From Silvania confinis (lineage in GTDB: Bacteria > Pseudomonadota > Gammaproteobacteria > Enterobacterales > Enterobacteriaceae), in NCBI RefSeq assembly GCF_025564085.1, contig NZ_JAMGZJ010000072.1:1-64000 (forward strand): 64,000 nt of DNA. Reading direction: 5' to 3'. The notes beneath the pieces are model-generated. The model was given only the letters and a program-made list of their open reading frames with translations. It was not told where the DNA came from and did not search any database. The stretch's first letter is position 1. Every line of letters starts with the position of its first letter. A program made the position numbers and the translations under genes. Shown here piece after piece: positions 38,532-50,115 of this stretch.

Positions 38532-39358
38532 TGATGAAAAAACTCGCCATCGGATTACTGGCCCTGGCCTGCGCGTTCAGCGCGCAGGCGGCGGAGCGCA
38601 TCGTGGTTGCGGGCGGCTCGATTACCGAACTGATTTATGCGATGGGCGCAGGCGAACGCGTGGTGGGAGTGGATGAAACCACCTCCTGGCCGCCGGAAAC
38701 CCACGCCCTGCCGCATCTCGGCTACTGGAAGCAGCTCAGCAGCGAAGGCATTTTATCCCTGCGCCCGGACAGCTTTATCACCTGGCAGGACGCCGGACCT
38801 GCGCTGGTGTTGGATCAGCTTCGTGCCCAGAAGGTGGACGTGCTCACCCTGCCGCGCGTCCCGGCAACCGTGGATCAGATGTACGCCAACATCCATACCC
38901 TCGCCAAAAGCCTGAACGCCGAGGCGCAAGGCAACGCCCTGGTGAACACCCTTCGCCAGCGTCTGGATGAGGTGGCGCAACGTAACGCCCGTAAACCGAC
39001 GCCGGTAAAAGCGCTGTTTATCCTAAGCCCAGGCGGCAATGCGCCGCAGGTGGCGGGGCAAGGCAGCGTGGCTGATGCCATCATGACCCTCGCGGGCGCA
39101 CAGAATGTTGCCCACCACCCGCAGTACCGCAGCTATAGCGCGGAAGCGCTGATTGCCGCCAACCCGGAGGTGATTATCGTCACCTCGCAAATGGTCAATG
39201 GCGATCTCAATCGCCTGAGCACCATCGCCGGGATCACCCACACCGACGCGTGGAAAAACAAGCGCATCGTCACCCTCGATCAGGCGCTGATCCTCGGCAT
39301 GGGGCCGCGCGTCGCTGATGCCGTTGAAACCTTGCACCGCCAGCTGTGGCCAGACTAA
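38531..39358 (+). CDS. hmuT: Periplasmic heme-binding protein HmuT
   Basis: A 275-residue class III solute-binding protein with signal MMKKLAIGLLALACAFSAQA. It has the early block RIVVAGGSITELIYAMG and a helix-rich backbone, as in HmuT/ShuT/ChuT. It would carry heme from the receptor to HmuUV. Starts at 38531 and 38534 are adjacent Met codons. The gene overlaps the receptor stop. Confidence 0.93.
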   Translation: MMKKLAIGLLALACAFSAQAAERIVVAGGSITELIYAMGAGERVVGVDETTSWPPETHALPHLGYWKQLSSEGILSLRPDSFITWQDAGPALVLDQLRAQKVDVLTLPRVPATVDQMYANIHTLAKSLNAEAQGNALVNTLRQRLDEVAQRNARKPTPVKALFILSPGGNAPQVAGQGSVADAIMTLAGAQNVAHHPQYRSYSAEALIAANPEVIIVTSQMVNGDLNRLSTIAGITHTDAWKNKRIVTLDQALILGMGPRVADAVETLHRQLWPD

Positions 39359-39375
39359 AGGATGCTGACATTCTC

Positions 39376-40719
39376 GTGATACCGACTCCCCCACACGACC
39401 TGGATTTAACCCGTCACTTTGCGCTGGAGGGCGGCCAGCCCTTCAAGGATCGCCGGGCCACCATGCCCTGGCGCGGGGCGATCCCGATTGCCAAAGACCA
39501 GCTGGCAGACACCTGGCAGGACGTGCTCAGCCACGCCACGCCGCCGCGCAAGCGGCTGCTGTATTTGCATATTCCGTTCTGCGCGACCCACTGCACCTTC
39601 TGCGGTTTTTACCAGAATCGCTATGAAGAGGATCACTGCGCACGCTACACCAACGCCCTGCTGCGCGAGATTGCGATGGAAGCCGATAGCGTGCTGCACC
39701 AGTCCGCGCCCATCCACGCGGTGTACTTCGGCGGCGGTACGCCGTCGGCGCTCTCCGCACGCGATCTGGCGCGCATTATTACCGCCCTGCGCGAGCGTCT
39801 GCCGCTGGCACCGGACTGCGAAATCACCATCGAAGGCCGGGTGCTGAATTTTGACGATGCGCGTATCGACGCCTGCCTCGATGCCGGGGCCAACCGCTTC
39901 TCGATCGGCATTCAGTCGTTTAACAGCAAAATCCGTAAAAAGATGGCCCGCACCTCCGATGGCCCCACCGCGATCGCCTTTATGGAAAGGCTGGTGCGCC
40001 GTGACCGCGCCGCCGTCGTCTGCGATCTGCTGTTTGGCCTGCCGGGTCAGGACGCCACCCTCTGGGGCGCGGATCTGGCAATCGCGCGCGATATCGGGAT
40101 GGACGGGGTCGATCTGTACGCCCTTAACCTGCTGCCGAATACGCCGCTCGGCAAAGCCGTCGAAAACGGCCGCACCGCCGTGCCGCAGCCCGCAGAGCGT
40201 CGGGATCTGTATCTGCAGGGCTGCGATTTTATGGACAAGGCAGGCTGGCGCTGCATCAGCAACAGCCACTGGGCGCGCACCACCCGCGAGCGCAACCTCT
40301 ACAATTTACTGATTAAACAGGGCGCCGACTGTCTGGCGCTGGGTTCCGGCGCGGGCGGTTCCGTTAACGGCTATTCGTGGATGGTGGATCGCAACCTGAA
40401 CAGCTGGCATGAGGCGATCGCCGCCGGGCAAAAACCGCTGATGATGATGATGCGTACCGCCGACCAGGGCTTTCGGTGGCGTCACGTTCTGCAGGCCGGG
40501 GTCGAAACCGCCCGCGTCCCGCTGGATACGCTCACGCCGCACGCGGCAAAACTCGCCCCGCTGCTGGCCCAGTGGCATCAGGCGGGATTAACCCAGGATG
40601 ACTCCACCTGCCTGCGTCTGACCAACGAAGGCCGCTTCTGGGCCAGCAACATTTTACAGTCTCTTGATGATCTGATTCAGGAGCTTAACGCGCCGCGCAT
40701 TGCGGTAGAAACCCCGTAA
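39376..40719 (+). CDS. hutW: Heme-opening radical SAM methyltransferase HutW/ChuW
   Basis: A 447-residue radical SAM protein of the HemN-like ChuW/HutW family, which methylates and opens the heme ring without oxygen to free iron as anaerobilin. The cluster motif is C-x3-C-x2-C in HIPFCATHCTFCGFYQN, followed by YFGGGTPSAL. The start is uncertain: GTG 39376 (MIPTPPHDLDLTRHF) is used because homologues begin close to this block, but a GTG at 39346 inside hmuT is also in frame. It lies between hmuT and hutX. Confidence 0.9.
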   Translation: MIPTPPHDLDLTRHFALEGGQPFKDRRATMPWRGAIPIAKDQLADTWQDVLSHATPPRKRLLYLHIPFCATHCTFCGFYQNRYEEDHCARYTNALLREIAMEADSVLHQSAPIHAVYFGGGTPSALSARDLARIITALRERLPLAPDCEITIEGRVLNFDDARIDACLDAGANRFSIGIQSFNSKIRKKMARTSDGPTAIAFMERLVRRDRAAVVCDLLFGLPGQDATLWGADLAIARDIGMDGVDLYALNLLPNTPLGKAVENGRTAVPQPAERRDLYLQGCDFMDKAGWRCISNSHWARTTRERNLYNLLIKQGADCLALGSGAGGSVNGYSWMVDRNLNSWHEAIAAGQKPLMMMMRTADQGFRWRHVLQAGVETARVPLDTLTPHAAKLAPLLAQWHQAGLTQDDSTCLRLTNEGRFWASNILQSLDDLIQELNAPRIAVETP

Positions 40720-40731
40720 CTGGAGTGAATG

Positions 40732-41226
40732 ATGAGCCACGTTTCTTTGCAGGATTTTTTAAAAACCGAGCCGGATGGCACCCTCGAAGCGATCGCCGGG
40801 CAGTACAACACCACGCTGCTGGAGGTGGTTAAGCATGTGCCAACCCACACGCTGGTGGCGGGCGACAAATTTGATATCGTCTGGGACACCGTCTGCGAAT
40901 GGGGCAACGTCACCACGCTGGTCCACACCGCCGACGTGATTCTGGAATTTTCTGGCGAACTGCCATCCGGTTTTCACCGCCACGGCTACTTCAACCTGCG
41001 CGGTAAAAAAGGCATGACCGGGCACATCAAAGCGGCAAACTGCACCCATATCGCGCTGGTGGAGCGCAAGTTTATGGCGATGGACACTGCCTCGATCCTG
41101 TTCTTTAACGCCGCCGGCAGCGCAATGTTTAAAATCTTCCTCGGGCGTGACGATCACCGTCAGCTCCTGGCCGATCAGGTTGATGCCTTCCGCACCCTGG
41201 CCGCCGCCCTGAAAGGGGACGCCTGA
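40732..41226 (+). CDS. hutX: Cytosolic heme carrier HutX
   Basis: A 164-residue HutX/ChuX/HuvX protein that binds heme in the cytosol and delivers it to the degrading enzyme. It starts MSHVSLQDFLKTEPDGTLE from ATG 40732, six bases after GGAG; ATG 40729 is one codon earlier. The segments FHRHGYFNLRGKKGMTGHIKA and LVERKFMAMDTASILFF are typical. It is the downstream partner of hutW and overlaps the ChuY-like gene by 1 bp. Confidence 0.92.
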   Translation: MSHVSLQDFLKTEPDGTLEAIAGQYNTTLLEVVKHVPTHTLVAGDKFDIVWDTVCEWGNVTTLVHTADVILEFSGELPSGFHRHGYFNLRGKKGMTGHIKAANCTHIALVERKFMAMDTASILFFNAAGSAMFKIFLGRDDHRQLLADQVDAFRTLAAALKGDA

Positions 41227-41849
41227 TGAACCCGTGGCTGATTTTTGGCGCGGGCGGCAAGGGCGTCGGTGCCCTCACCCTTGAACTGGCGCTGGCCGAA
41301 AACCGTCCGCTGTTCGCCGTGGTGCGTAACCCGGACGCCGCCGCGCGCCTGGCGGCTCGGGGCGTGACGGTCTTCACCGGTGATGCCTGCGACGCGCAGT
41401 GCGTGGCGCAGGCCTGCCACGCCGCAGGCCCCGCAGCCACGGTGATATCAACCATGGGCGGCGCGCACGATTATCTGGCCCACCGCACCCTTATTGATGA
41501 AGCAGAGAAAGCCGCTATCGGCCGCATGATCCTTGTTACCTCGCTGGGCTGCGGCGACAGCTGGCCGTTCCTCTCGGCGCGGGCGAAAGCGGCGTTTGGC
41601 CAGGCGGTCCGAGAGAAATCGCTGGCAGAAAGCTGGCTGCAAACCAGCAGCCTGGACTACGCCATTGTGCGCCCCGGCGGGTTACTCAGCAGCGAGGCCA
41701 CCGGCAACGCCCGGCTCCTCCAGCAGCAGGAAGTGCATGGTTTTGTGCAGCGCGCCGACGTGGCCGCGCATGTTCAGGCGTTAGCCCGCGCTACGGCGCT
41801 CAACCGGCAGGTCTACAGCCTGGTTGAGCCTGAAATCAAACCGGCCTGA
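41226..41849 (+). CDS. chuY: NAD(P)-binding protein, ChuY-like anaerobilin reductase
   Basis: A 207-residue SDR-like protein with the Rossmann loop WLIFGAGGKGVGALT at the start and a mid segment MILVTSLGCGDSWPF. E. coli O157 ChuY, of the same family and operon position, reduces anaerobilin with NADPH or flavin. The assignment rests on family form and the hutW-hutX context. The start is coupled to hutX. Confidence 0.82.
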   Translation: MNPWLIFGAGGKGVGALTLELALAENRPLFAVVRNPDAAARLAARGVTVFTGDACDAQCVAQACHAAGPAATVISTMGGAHDYLAHRTLIDEAEKAAIGRMILVTSLGCGDSWPFLSARAKAAFGQAVREKSLAESWLQTSSLDYAIVRPGGLLSSEATGNARLLQQQEVHGFVQRADVAAHVQALARATALNRQVYSLVEPEIKPA

Positions 41850-41901
41850 TCCCCGCGCGGCGCTTGCTGACAGCGCCGCAACCCTCGGTATGGAGACACG
41901 C

Positions 41902-42894
41902 GTGTTCAAGGATTCCCTCTCTTCCTTCAGCGTTTTTATCGGCCTGCTGCTGATGCTGGCCACCCTCGTGCTGGTGGGCGCCAGTCAGGGTGCGCTTAAC
42001 ATCACGCTCGCTTCCCTGCAGGACGCGCAGTATCGCGATATCTGGCTCAACATCCGTCTGCCACGGGTGCTGCTGGCAGTGCTGGTCGGCGGCGCGCTGG
42101 CGACCGCAGGGGTGATCATGCAGGGGCTGTTTCGTAACCCGATGGCCGACCCCGGCCTGCTCGGGGTCAGCAGCGGTTCAGCCCTGATGGTGGGGGTGGC
42201 GATTATCTTTCCCGTCTCGCTGCCAGCGGTGTTTTTGCTGTACGAACAGATGATCTTTGCCGTCGCCGGGAGCCTGGTGGTGTGCGCGGTGATCTTCCTG
42301 ATCAGCCTGCGCCACAGCCACGGCGGCATGATGCAGCTCCTGCTGGCGGGCATCGCCATCAATGCCCTGTGCGGCGCGGCGATAGGCGTATTGAGCTACG
42401 TCGGGGATGAACAACAGCTGCGCCAGCTGACGCTGTGGATGATGGGCAGCCTGGGGCAAGCCCAGTGGCCAACGCTGCTGGTTGCCGCCTCGTTTGCGGT
42501 TCCCGGCATGGCGCTCACCGGCTGGCTGGCTACCACCCTCAACCTGCTGCAGCTGGGCGACGAAGAGGCGCACTATCTTGGCGTTAACGTAAAACGCAAA
42601 CGCCAGCAGTTACTGCTCCTCAGCTCGCTGCTGGTGGGGGCGGCGGTGTCCGTCAGCGGCGTCATCGGCTTTATTGGCCTGGTGATCCCCCACCTAATCC
42701 GCATGACCCTCGGGGCCGATCACCGCTGGCTGCTACCCTGCTCGACGCTTGCCGGGGCCTGCCTGCTGCTGGTGGCCGATACCCTGGCGCGCACGCTGGT
42801 TCAACCCGCCGAAATGCCGGTCGGGCTGTTAACCAGCCTGCTTGGCGGCCCCTACTTTTTATGGCTGATCCTGCGTACCCGGAGAGCACTATGA
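41902..42894 (+). CDS. hmuU: Heme ABC transporter permease HmuU
   Basis: A 330-residue FecCD-type permease with about ten membrane segments. It contains [38 protein letters not shown], the coupling region typical of BtuC/HmuU. GTG 41902 has GGAG seven bases upstream and gives the length of E. coli ChuU. ATG 41890, four codons earlier, is the alternative; an even longer frame overlaps chuY. Its stop overlaps hmuV as ATGA. Confidence 0.93.
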   Translation: MFKDSLSSFSVFIGLLLMLATLVLVGASQGALNITLASLQDAQYRDIWLNIRLPRVLLAVLVGGALATAGVIMQGLFRNPMADPGLLGVSSGSALMVGVAIIFPVSLPAVFLLYEQMIFAVAGSLVVCAVIFLISLRHSHGGMMQLLLAGIAINALCGAAIGVLSYVGDEQQLRQLTLWMMGSLGQAQWPTLLVAASFAVPGMALTGWLATTLNLLQLGDEEAHYLGVNVKRKRQQLLLLSSLLVGAAVSVSGVIGFIGLVIPHLIRMTLGADHRWLLPCSTLAGACLLLVADTLARTLVQPAEMPVGLLTSLLGGPYFLWLILRTRRAL

Positions 42895-43658
42895 TTGACG
42901 CCCACAACCTGACCTTCAGCATCAACGGACGTCGCCTGACCCACAACGTGTCGCTGACCCTGCCCGGCGGCGAAATTGTGGCGATCCTCGGGCCGAACGG
43001 GGCGGGTAAATCAACGCTGCTGCGCCAGCTGACCGGCTATCTCCAGCCGGATAGCGGGCACTGCACCCTGTTCGGGCGGCCGCTATCAGCATGGCCCACC
43101 GCTGAGCTTGCCAAAACGCGCGCGGTGATGCGCCAGAACTGCCACATGGCTTTTCCGTTCAGCGTACAGGAAGTGGTGCGGATGGGTCGCCATCCCCATC
43201 GCAGCCGCAACCCGCGCGATGAGACCGAACACATTATGGCGCTGTGCGGCTGTAGCGAGCTGGCTTCACGCGACTATCGCCACCTTTCCGGCGGCGAGCA
43301 GCAGCGCGTGCAGCTGGCGCGGCTGCTGGTCCAGCTGTGGGAGCCCGAGCCGTCGCCCAAATGGTTATTTCTCGATGAACCCACTTCGGCGCTGGATATT
43401 CACCACCAGCAGCACCTCTTCCGCCTGCTGCGCCAGCTGGTACAGACGCGCCAGTTTAACGTCTGCTGCGTGCTGCACGATCTCAACCTGGCAGCGCGCT
43501 ACGCTGACCGTATCATCCTGCTGGAACAGGGCCAGGTGGTGGATAATGGCACGCCGCAGGCGGTGCTGACGGAACCGGCGCTGAGGCACCTTTATCAGGC
43601 GGATATCAGCGTCGCGCGCGCGCCGGATAATGCGCCTTATATCATGCTGGAGCGATGA
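42891..43658 (+). CDS. hmuV: Heme ABC transporter ATPase HmuV
   Basis: A 255-residue ABC ATPase that powers heme import with HmuU. Walker [14 protein letters not shown] is near residue 36, the signature [15 protein letters not shown] near 140, and Walker [13 protein letters not shown] follows. ATG 42891 ([15 protein letters not shown]) is coupled to the hmuU stop. It is the last gene of the heme operon; no clear terminator follows. Confidence 0.95.
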   Translation: MIDAHNLTFSINGRRLTHNVSLTLPGGEIVAILGPNGAGKSTLLRQLTGYLQPDSGHCTLFGRPLSAWPTAELAKTRAVMRQNCHMAFPFSVQEVVRMGRHPHRSRNPRDETEHIMALCGCSELASRDYRHLSGGEQQRVQLARLLVQLWEPEPSPKWLFLDEPTSALDIHHQQHLFRLLRQLVQTRQFNVCCVLHDLNLAARYADRIILLEQGQVVDNGTPQAVLTEPALRHLYQADISVARAPDNAPYIMLER

Positions 43659-43749
43659 ATCCTGTCATCATCTTTACGGAATAAAAGGGATGCATTAAAT
43701 TTGCGTGTTAGTGATACGAAAAGGGGCGCAAATAAGGTATAAAAGCCGC

Positions 43750-44604
43750 ATGAAAATCCCAAACAGACTCCAACCCCTGGTCGATGACGGCCTGATAGAC
43801 GCCGTGCTTCAACGCCTGAAAAGCGGCAAAGAAGCCGACGTTTACACCGTGTTGTGCGGTGACAATATTCAGTGTGCCAAAGTGTACAAGGAAGCGTCAC
43901 AGCGCAGCTTCAAGCAGGCCGTGCAGTATCAGGAAGGGCGCAAAGTCCGCAATACGCGTAATGCGCGCGCGATGCAAAAAGGCTCGAAGTTCGGCCGTAA
44001 ACAGCAGGAAGAGGTCTGGCACACGGCCGAGGTCGATGCGTTATACCGCCTGGCGAACGCTGGCGTGCGCGTCCCTCAGCCCCATATGTGTCTGGACGGC
44101 GTGCTGCTGATGGAGCTGGTCACCGATGCCGAAGGCGCGGTTGCCCCTCGTCTGAGCGACGTCACCCTGAGCGAAGAGAACGCGCTGGCGGACTTCGATG
44201 CGATGATCCGCAATATCGTGCGCATGCTGTGCGCCGGTATTGTGCACGGCGATCTGTCCGAGTTTAACGTGCTGCTGGATGCCAAGGGGCCGGTGATTAT
44301 CGACCTGCCGCAGGCGGTGGATGCTGCCGCCAACAACCATGCGGAATCCATGTTTGAACGCGATGTGAATAACATCACCGCCTATTACGGCCAGTTCGCC
44401 CCGCAGCTGCTGCAAACGCGCTATGCGAAAGAGATCTGGATGCTGTACGAAGACGGGAAGTTAACGCCAGACACCCCACTCACCGGGTTGTTTGTCGAAG
44501 AAATTCACGATGTGGATATGGATTCATTGATGGATGAAATCATTACCGCAGAAGATGAGTATTACGAACGCCAGCGAGCGGCGAAAGAACGCGACGACGA
44601 ATAA
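43750..44604 (+). CDS. RIO1-family serine kinase
   Basis: A 284-residue RIO-type kinase, a family widespread in gamma-proteobacteria and absent from E. coli K-12 as far as I recall. Visible are the ATP-site stretch LKSGKEADVYTVLCGD with its Lys partner in IQCAKVYKEAS, the catalytic GIVHGDLSEFNVLL (Asp and Asn), and the metal-binding VIIDLPQAVD. ATG 43750 (MKIPNRLQPLVDDG) is preferred to 43705 by family form. The bacterial substrate is unknown. It stands alone between the heme and nan operons. Confidence 0.88.
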   Translation: MKIPNRLQPLVDDGLIDAVLQRLKSGKEADVYTVLCGDNIQCAKVYKEASQRSFKQAVQYQEGRKVRNTRNARAMQKGSKFGRKQQEEVWHTAEVDALYRLANAGVRVPQPHMCLDGVLLMELVTDAEGAVAPRLSDVTLSEENALADFDAMIRNIVRMLCAGIVHGDLSEFNVLLDAKGPVIIDLPQAVDAAANNHAESMFERDVNNITAYYGQFAPQLLQTRYAKEIWMLYEDGKLTPDTPLTGLFVEEIHDVDMDSLMDEIITAEDEYYERQRAAKERDDE

Positions 44605-44612
44605 TTTCTGTC

Positions 44613-46025
<1,413 letters not shown>

Positions 46026-46029
<4 letters not shown>

Positions 46030-46715
46030 GCGTTAACGCCCTGGATCGCATCCCGATACCATTGACAGATGTGCTCCAGCCGGGTGATCGCCGAGCCCAC
46101 CGTCACCGTCCATGCGCCATGCTGGATGGCCTGCGCCGCCAGCTCCGGCGAGTTGTAACGCCCTTCGGCGACCACCCGACAACCGGCGTTACTCAGCGAA
46201 GAGACCAGCGCCAGGTCCGGCTCAGTCGGTATGACCGCAGAGGTATAACCCGACAGCGTGGTGCCGATCAGCTGCGCACCTTGTTGGTGGCACGCCAGGC
46301 CCTCTTGCAGGGTAGAGCAATCGGCCATCGCAATCAGCTGATGTTGCCGGATACGCGCCAGCAAAGCATCCACCGCAACCGGGCGCGGGCGCTGGGTGCC
46401 ATCAAACGCAATAATGCTGGCACCGGCCTGCGCCAGCGCATCGACATCGTCCAGCCAGGGCGTAATACGCACCGGGGTGTCGGGTAAGTCGCGTTTTACA
46501 ATGCCGATAATCGGTACTGTCACCACGGCCCGTACCGCCCGCACGTTTTCAACGCCTTCTATGCGCAGCGCCACCGCCCCCGCCTGCTCTGCCGCCAGCG
46601 CCATTGCGGCAATAATGTCGGGTTTATCCAGCGGGCTTTGTGGCACTGGCTGACAGGAGACAATCAGCCCGCCCTGGGCTTTGACTTTTGCATCCAACGC
46701 ATCAAGAAATGACAT
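46026..46715 (-). CDS. nanE: N-acetylmannosamine-6-phosphate 2-epimerase NanE
   Basis: A 229-residue TIM-barrel enzyme that converts ManNAc-6-P to GlcNAc-6-[21 protein letters not shown] at the start, [16 protein letters not shown] in mid protein and [12 protein letters not shown] are family hallmarks. GGAGG lies just before the start. It follows nanT by 8 bp. Confidence 0.95.
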
Positions 46716-46723
46716 ATTCCCTC

Positions 46724-48214
46724 CTATATTTTCGTTTTGACCAGCTGGCGTGCGCTTTTGGCCGCCGCCATGGCGCCGCTAAAAGGTTTACCGTCGATGG
46801 CATCGTGAGTACGCAGCGCTTCCGGGTGCAGCCAGCGCTGAACGCGGGACGGCATATCAAAACCAATCAGCAGGATGACCACAAACGTCAGGCTAAACGA
46901 CAGGGAACACAGGGCGGTGCCCAGATCGAGGCGCTGGGCAATAAATGCCCCCAGTATCGGAGCTAACGCGCCCCCTAATGCGCCGACGTTGTAGGTAAAT
47001 CCGAGCCCGGCCGCACGCTGCTCGGTATCAAAATAGCCCCCGATCAGTTTAGGCAGGACCCCGGAGATCCCCTGACCGAGCATCTGCTGGAAGAACAGCA
47101 GCAGGCCCAGCACCCAGACGCTGCTTGCGCCAATCGCGAATACCGGAATGATCAACAGTTGAGAGGCCAACAGGCTATACACGTAGGCTTTACGCGTGCC
47201 GATCCAGTCGCCGAGGAAACCGCCGACGCAGCAGCCCGCTGCGGCACCAAATCCACTGAAGAACAGCACCTGCGCGACGGTGGCCGGATCGTAAGCCAAA
47301 TCCGTTTTCAGATACGTGGGCAACAGGGCCTGGATAGGCCAGGAGTATAAGAAAGCAAACAGTACGACGACCATCAGCGTCACGCCGGTCGGCCAGCGTT
47401 TACCGTTACTCTGCACCGCAAAGCTGACAAAAATCCCGGCGCACAGCAGGCCAAGCACCGCCACAATCGCCGCATTGTTTAACTGTCCTGCGAAGCAGAA
47501 CCACAGCGCAATACCGGCCACCAGGGTCATGATGATATTGATGACCCGATGTTCGCCGCGATACAGAATATCCACCATCGTTTTAACCGGCGCGTTGCCC
47601 TGATGCTTTTCTTTCCAGTCTTCGGCTTCAGGAATGTTTTTGCGCAGCCAGAGCGCAAAAATAATCGGCAGAATGCCAATGAAGAACAGGGCCCGCCAGC
47701 CCCACTCCGGGACCACCAGGCTATACACCTGCGCGGCCACTACCGCGCCAACGGAGAACCCCGAAATCAAAAAGCCGCTGGCTTTATTGCGTAGGTGTTT
47801 CGGCCAGCTTTCAATGACATAGGTCGCACTGGAACCATACTCACCCGCCATCCCCATGCCGATCACCAGCCGGGCAATAAACATGGTGGTATAACCCTGG
47901 GCCAGGCCACAGGCCAGCGTGCCCACGGAAAACAGCACAATACTGCTGACCATCGCCAGACGACGACCGTAGCGATCGCCCATCGCGCCCAGGATCAGAC
48001 CGCCGAACCAGCGGGAAATAAAGGCCGCAGAAATCAGACTGGCGGCGTGGAGGGTTGTCAGACCAAATTCGGTCTTGATATCGGTTAATACGAGGGCAAT
48101 CAGGACAAAATCGAAACCATCCAGAACATAACCGACCCAGGCGGCAGAAAATGCCCGCCACTGCTGACGGTTAAGGCAACGATACCACGGGACATTTTGC
48201 GTCATTGTATTCAT
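46724..48214 (-). CDS. nanT: Sialic acid:proton symporter NanT
   Basis: A 496-residue major facilitator transporter of the inner membrane, the E. coli length, with the MFS loop [14 protein letters not shown] between helices 2 and 3. NanT-type proteins have 14 rather than 12 helices. ATG 48214 is five bases after GGAGA; a longer frame to 48241 is rejected. It lies 88 bp after nanA. Confidence 0.96.
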   Translation of the reverse strand: MNTMTQNVPWYRCLNRQQWRAFSAAWVGYVLDGFDFVLIALVLTDIKTEFGLTTLHAASLISAAFISRWFGGLILGAMGDRYGRRLAMVSSIVLFSVGTLACGLAQGYTTMFIARLVIGMGMAGEYGSSATYVIESWPKHLRNKASGFLISGFSVGAVVAAQVYSLVVPEWGWRALFFIGILPIIFALWLRKNIPEAEDWKEKHQGNAPVKTMVDILYRGEHRVINIIMTLVAGIALWFCFAGQLNNAAIVAVLGLLCAGIFVSFAVQSNGKRWPTGVTLMVVVLFAFLYSWPIQALLPTYLKTDLAYDPATVAQVLFFSGFGAAAGCCVGGFLGDWIGTRKAYVYSLLASQLLIIPVFAIGASSVWVLGLLLFFQQMLGQGISGVLPKLIGGYFDTEQRAAGLGFTYNVGALGGALAPILGAFIAQRLDLGTALCSLSFSLTFVVILLIGFDMPSRVQRWLHPEALRTHDAIDGKPFSGAMAAAKSARQLVKTKI

Positions 48215-48260
48215 ATCAGTCTCCGCAATGGGTAAACCCATACGCTGTTTTTGTAGGATA

Positions 48261-48300
48261 CAGGTACAGTGATGCCGGTCAGGCCCGGCATCTTTTTTTG
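48261..48300. repeat. nanA-nanT intergenic hairpin
   Basis: The perfect arm gatgccg / cggcatc around gtcaggcc lies between nanA and nanT. The T run is on the plus strand, so it is not a terminator for the nan operon. It may instead stabilise the upstream nanA message. Confidence 0.55.
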
Positions 48301-48302
48301 TT

Positions 48303-49202
48303 TTAGTGTTGGTCTTTTTCTTGCTGGAGCTGCTGCGCTAAAGTGCGCAGTTCTGGCAGATACTTCTCATCCACCGGTGCAAAAGGTTTACGGCACAGCG
48401 GCACATCAATGACATCCATGTAATGCAGCACGGTTTTCAGGCCACGGAACACGCCGACCTTGATCAGCTGATCAATCACCGTGTTGCATTGCGCCTGGAT
48501 TGCCTGCGCGCGGGCGTTATCCCCTTCCTTCAGCGCTTTGACGATCGCCTGGTAACGCCAGCCCATGATGTTATAGGTACTGCCGATCCCGCCGTCCGCG
48601 CCCGCCAGCAGGCCAGAGGCAAAGATCTCGTCGTAACCGTTGTACAGCACCAGATCCGGGTGCGCCCGGCGGATCTGCTCCATCTGATACAGATCCCCGG
48701 AGGTCTGTTTCAGCGCGCCGACGCCCGGTAAGGTCACCAGCGTGTTGATCTGATCCAGAGACAGCTTGACCCCGCTCAGCGCCGGGATGTTGTACACCAC
48801 CATGGGCAACCCATCCGCAGAATCAATAATTCCACGATAGTGATCGCAATGCTCTTCAAAACTGAAGGGATAGTAAAACGGCGTCACGGCAGAGACAGCG
48901 TGGTAGCCCGCGCGGCTGGCGGCTTTCGCCAACTGCTGGCTTTCATGGGTGCTGACCGTCCCCACATGGGCAATCAGCGTGATTTTCCCTTTTGCTTCTT
49001 CAGCAACAATTTCAAGCACTTCCTGGCGTTGAGCGATGTTCTGCACGAAGGCTTCGCCGGTTGATCCCCCCACGTACAGGCCATCGATACCCTGCGCAAT
49101 ATTGAACTGCACCAGCTGGCGCAGGCTTTTGGTATCCAGCTGCTGCTGGCTGTTGAACGGTGTAAGCAGTGCGGGCATAACCCCTTTAAGCGTAACTGAC
49201 AT
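48303..49202 (-). CDS. nanA: N-acetylneuraminate lyase NanA
   Basis: A 299-residue class I aldolase that splits Neu5Ac into pyruvate and ManNAc. The Schiff-base Lys lies in [12 protein letters not shown] and the partner Tyr in [18 protein letters not shown] near residue 46 binds the pyruvate carboxylate. It is two residues longer than E. coli NanA. It is the first gene of nanATEKQ, behind the NanR operator. Confidence 0.96.
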   Translation of the reverse strand: MSVTLKGVMPALLTPFNSQQQLDTKSLRQLVQFNIAQGIDGLYVGGSTGEAFVQNIAQRQEVLEIVAEEAKGKITLIAHVGTVSTHESQQLAKAASRAGYHAVSAVTPFYYPFSFEEHCDHYRGIIDSADGLPMVVYNIPALSGVKLSLDQINTLVTLPGVGALKQTSGDLYQMEQIRRAHPDLVLYNGYDEIFASGLLAGADGGIGSTYNIMGWRYQAIVKALKEGDNARAQAIQAQCNTVIDQLIKVGVFRGLKTVLHYMDVIDVPLCRKPFAPVDEKYLPELRTLAQQLQQEKDQH

Positions 49203-49246
49203 ATGGACCTCGATAATGTTGTGATGATGTTATGACTGTAGACCTT

Positions 49247-49261
49247 TATACCTGTTATACC
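49247..49261 (-). promoter_or_regulatory. NanR operator (GGTATA repeats)
   Basis: On the minus strand GGTATAACAGGTATA shows two GGTATA units, with AAGG following. In E. coli NanR binds such repeats just before nanA and is released by Neu5Ac. Confidence 0.85.
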
Positions 49262-49329
49262 AGACAGGGAAAAATCAGCGCGGACGAAATGCGCGGAACG
49301 CGCTCCAGTTCACTAAATGATCGAGGGCG

Positions 49330-50115
49330 TTACTTGCGACGCTTTTTGCTTTGATCGAAGGCGTGCCAGGTGGCGAAAACACTGTTGAGGTGGGCTTGCA
49401 ACGCACGTTCAGCCGCATCCGGATCCTGGCTACGAATAGCGTTGAAGATCCCAATATGCTGTTGATAGCTGGTGTTATTGTGCTCGCGCAATGCCTCTTC
49501 AGGTACCGCGGGACGGGCGGCGATCAGCCAGTCGATCAACGCGACGTGGATGGCCATAAAAATAGGGTTATTGGGGATTTCTGCCAGTACGCGGTGAAAT
49601 TCGACGTCAGAACGGATAAACAGCGCGTTGTCATCCAGAGACTGGCTGTTAAGTTCCAGCGCTTTTTCAAGCAGCGCAATCTGTGCCGCGCTCGCATGCT
49701 GTGCGGCATGGCGTACCAGGCTCGATTCAAAGAACAGGCGTAATTGCTCGAAATGCGCAATCCCTCCCGGATGGGCAAGGAAATCTTTCGCCATGCCAGA
49801 GAGCTCACTGATGATGGTATCCGCAGACGGGCGTGAAATACGGGCACGCTCACCGTTTTGGATCTGCACCAGGCCTTTACGTTTTAACGCGGCCAGCGCT
49901 TCACGTACCGATGGCCGACCCACATTGAAAAACGCCATCAGCTCACGTTCAGAGGGAAGCTGCTCCCCCTCCGCAAACTCACGGCGACGGATCATCTGCT
50001 CCAGCTCTTCTTCTACCATCTCAGACAATTTTTTGCGCGCCAGCGGACGACGGCGCAACGCACGCCCAATGGTGTCAGAAGGGGTTTGTGCCTGTTTTTC
50101 GCTGGACTGGGTCAT
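49330..50115 (-). CDS. nanR: Sialic acid repressor NanR
   Basis: A 261-residue GntR-type regulator of the FadR subfamily. A winged helix (about 30-95, with [30 protein letters not shown]) is followed by an all-helical effector domain with the metal/ligand-binding His of [12 protein letters not shown]. It represses nanATEKQ and releases on Neu5Ac. It is transcribed on the same strand as nanA, upstream of it. Confidence 0.95.
   Translation of the reverse strand: MTQSSEKQAQTPSDTIGRALRRRPLARKKLSEMVEEELEQMIRRREFAEGEQLPSERELMAFFNVGRPSVREALAALKRKGLVQIQNGERARISRPSADTIISELSGMAKDFLAHPGGIAHFEQLRLFFESSLVRHAAQHASAAQIALLEKALELNSQSLDDNALFIRSDVEFHRVLAEIPNNPIFMAIHVALIDWLIAARPAVPEEALREHNNTSYQQHIGIFNAIRSQDPDAAERALQAHLNSVFATWHAFDQSKKRRK

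Noticed and set aside
39406..40269. 287-codon frame opposite hutW
   Set aside because: It is antisense to the radical SAM gene with its CxxxCxxC motif and has no domain of its own.
48261..48300. Terminator between nanA and nanT
   Set aside because: The T run follows the hairpin on the plus strand, opposite to nan transcription. The nan genes downstream are tightly coupled, so termination here is unlikely.
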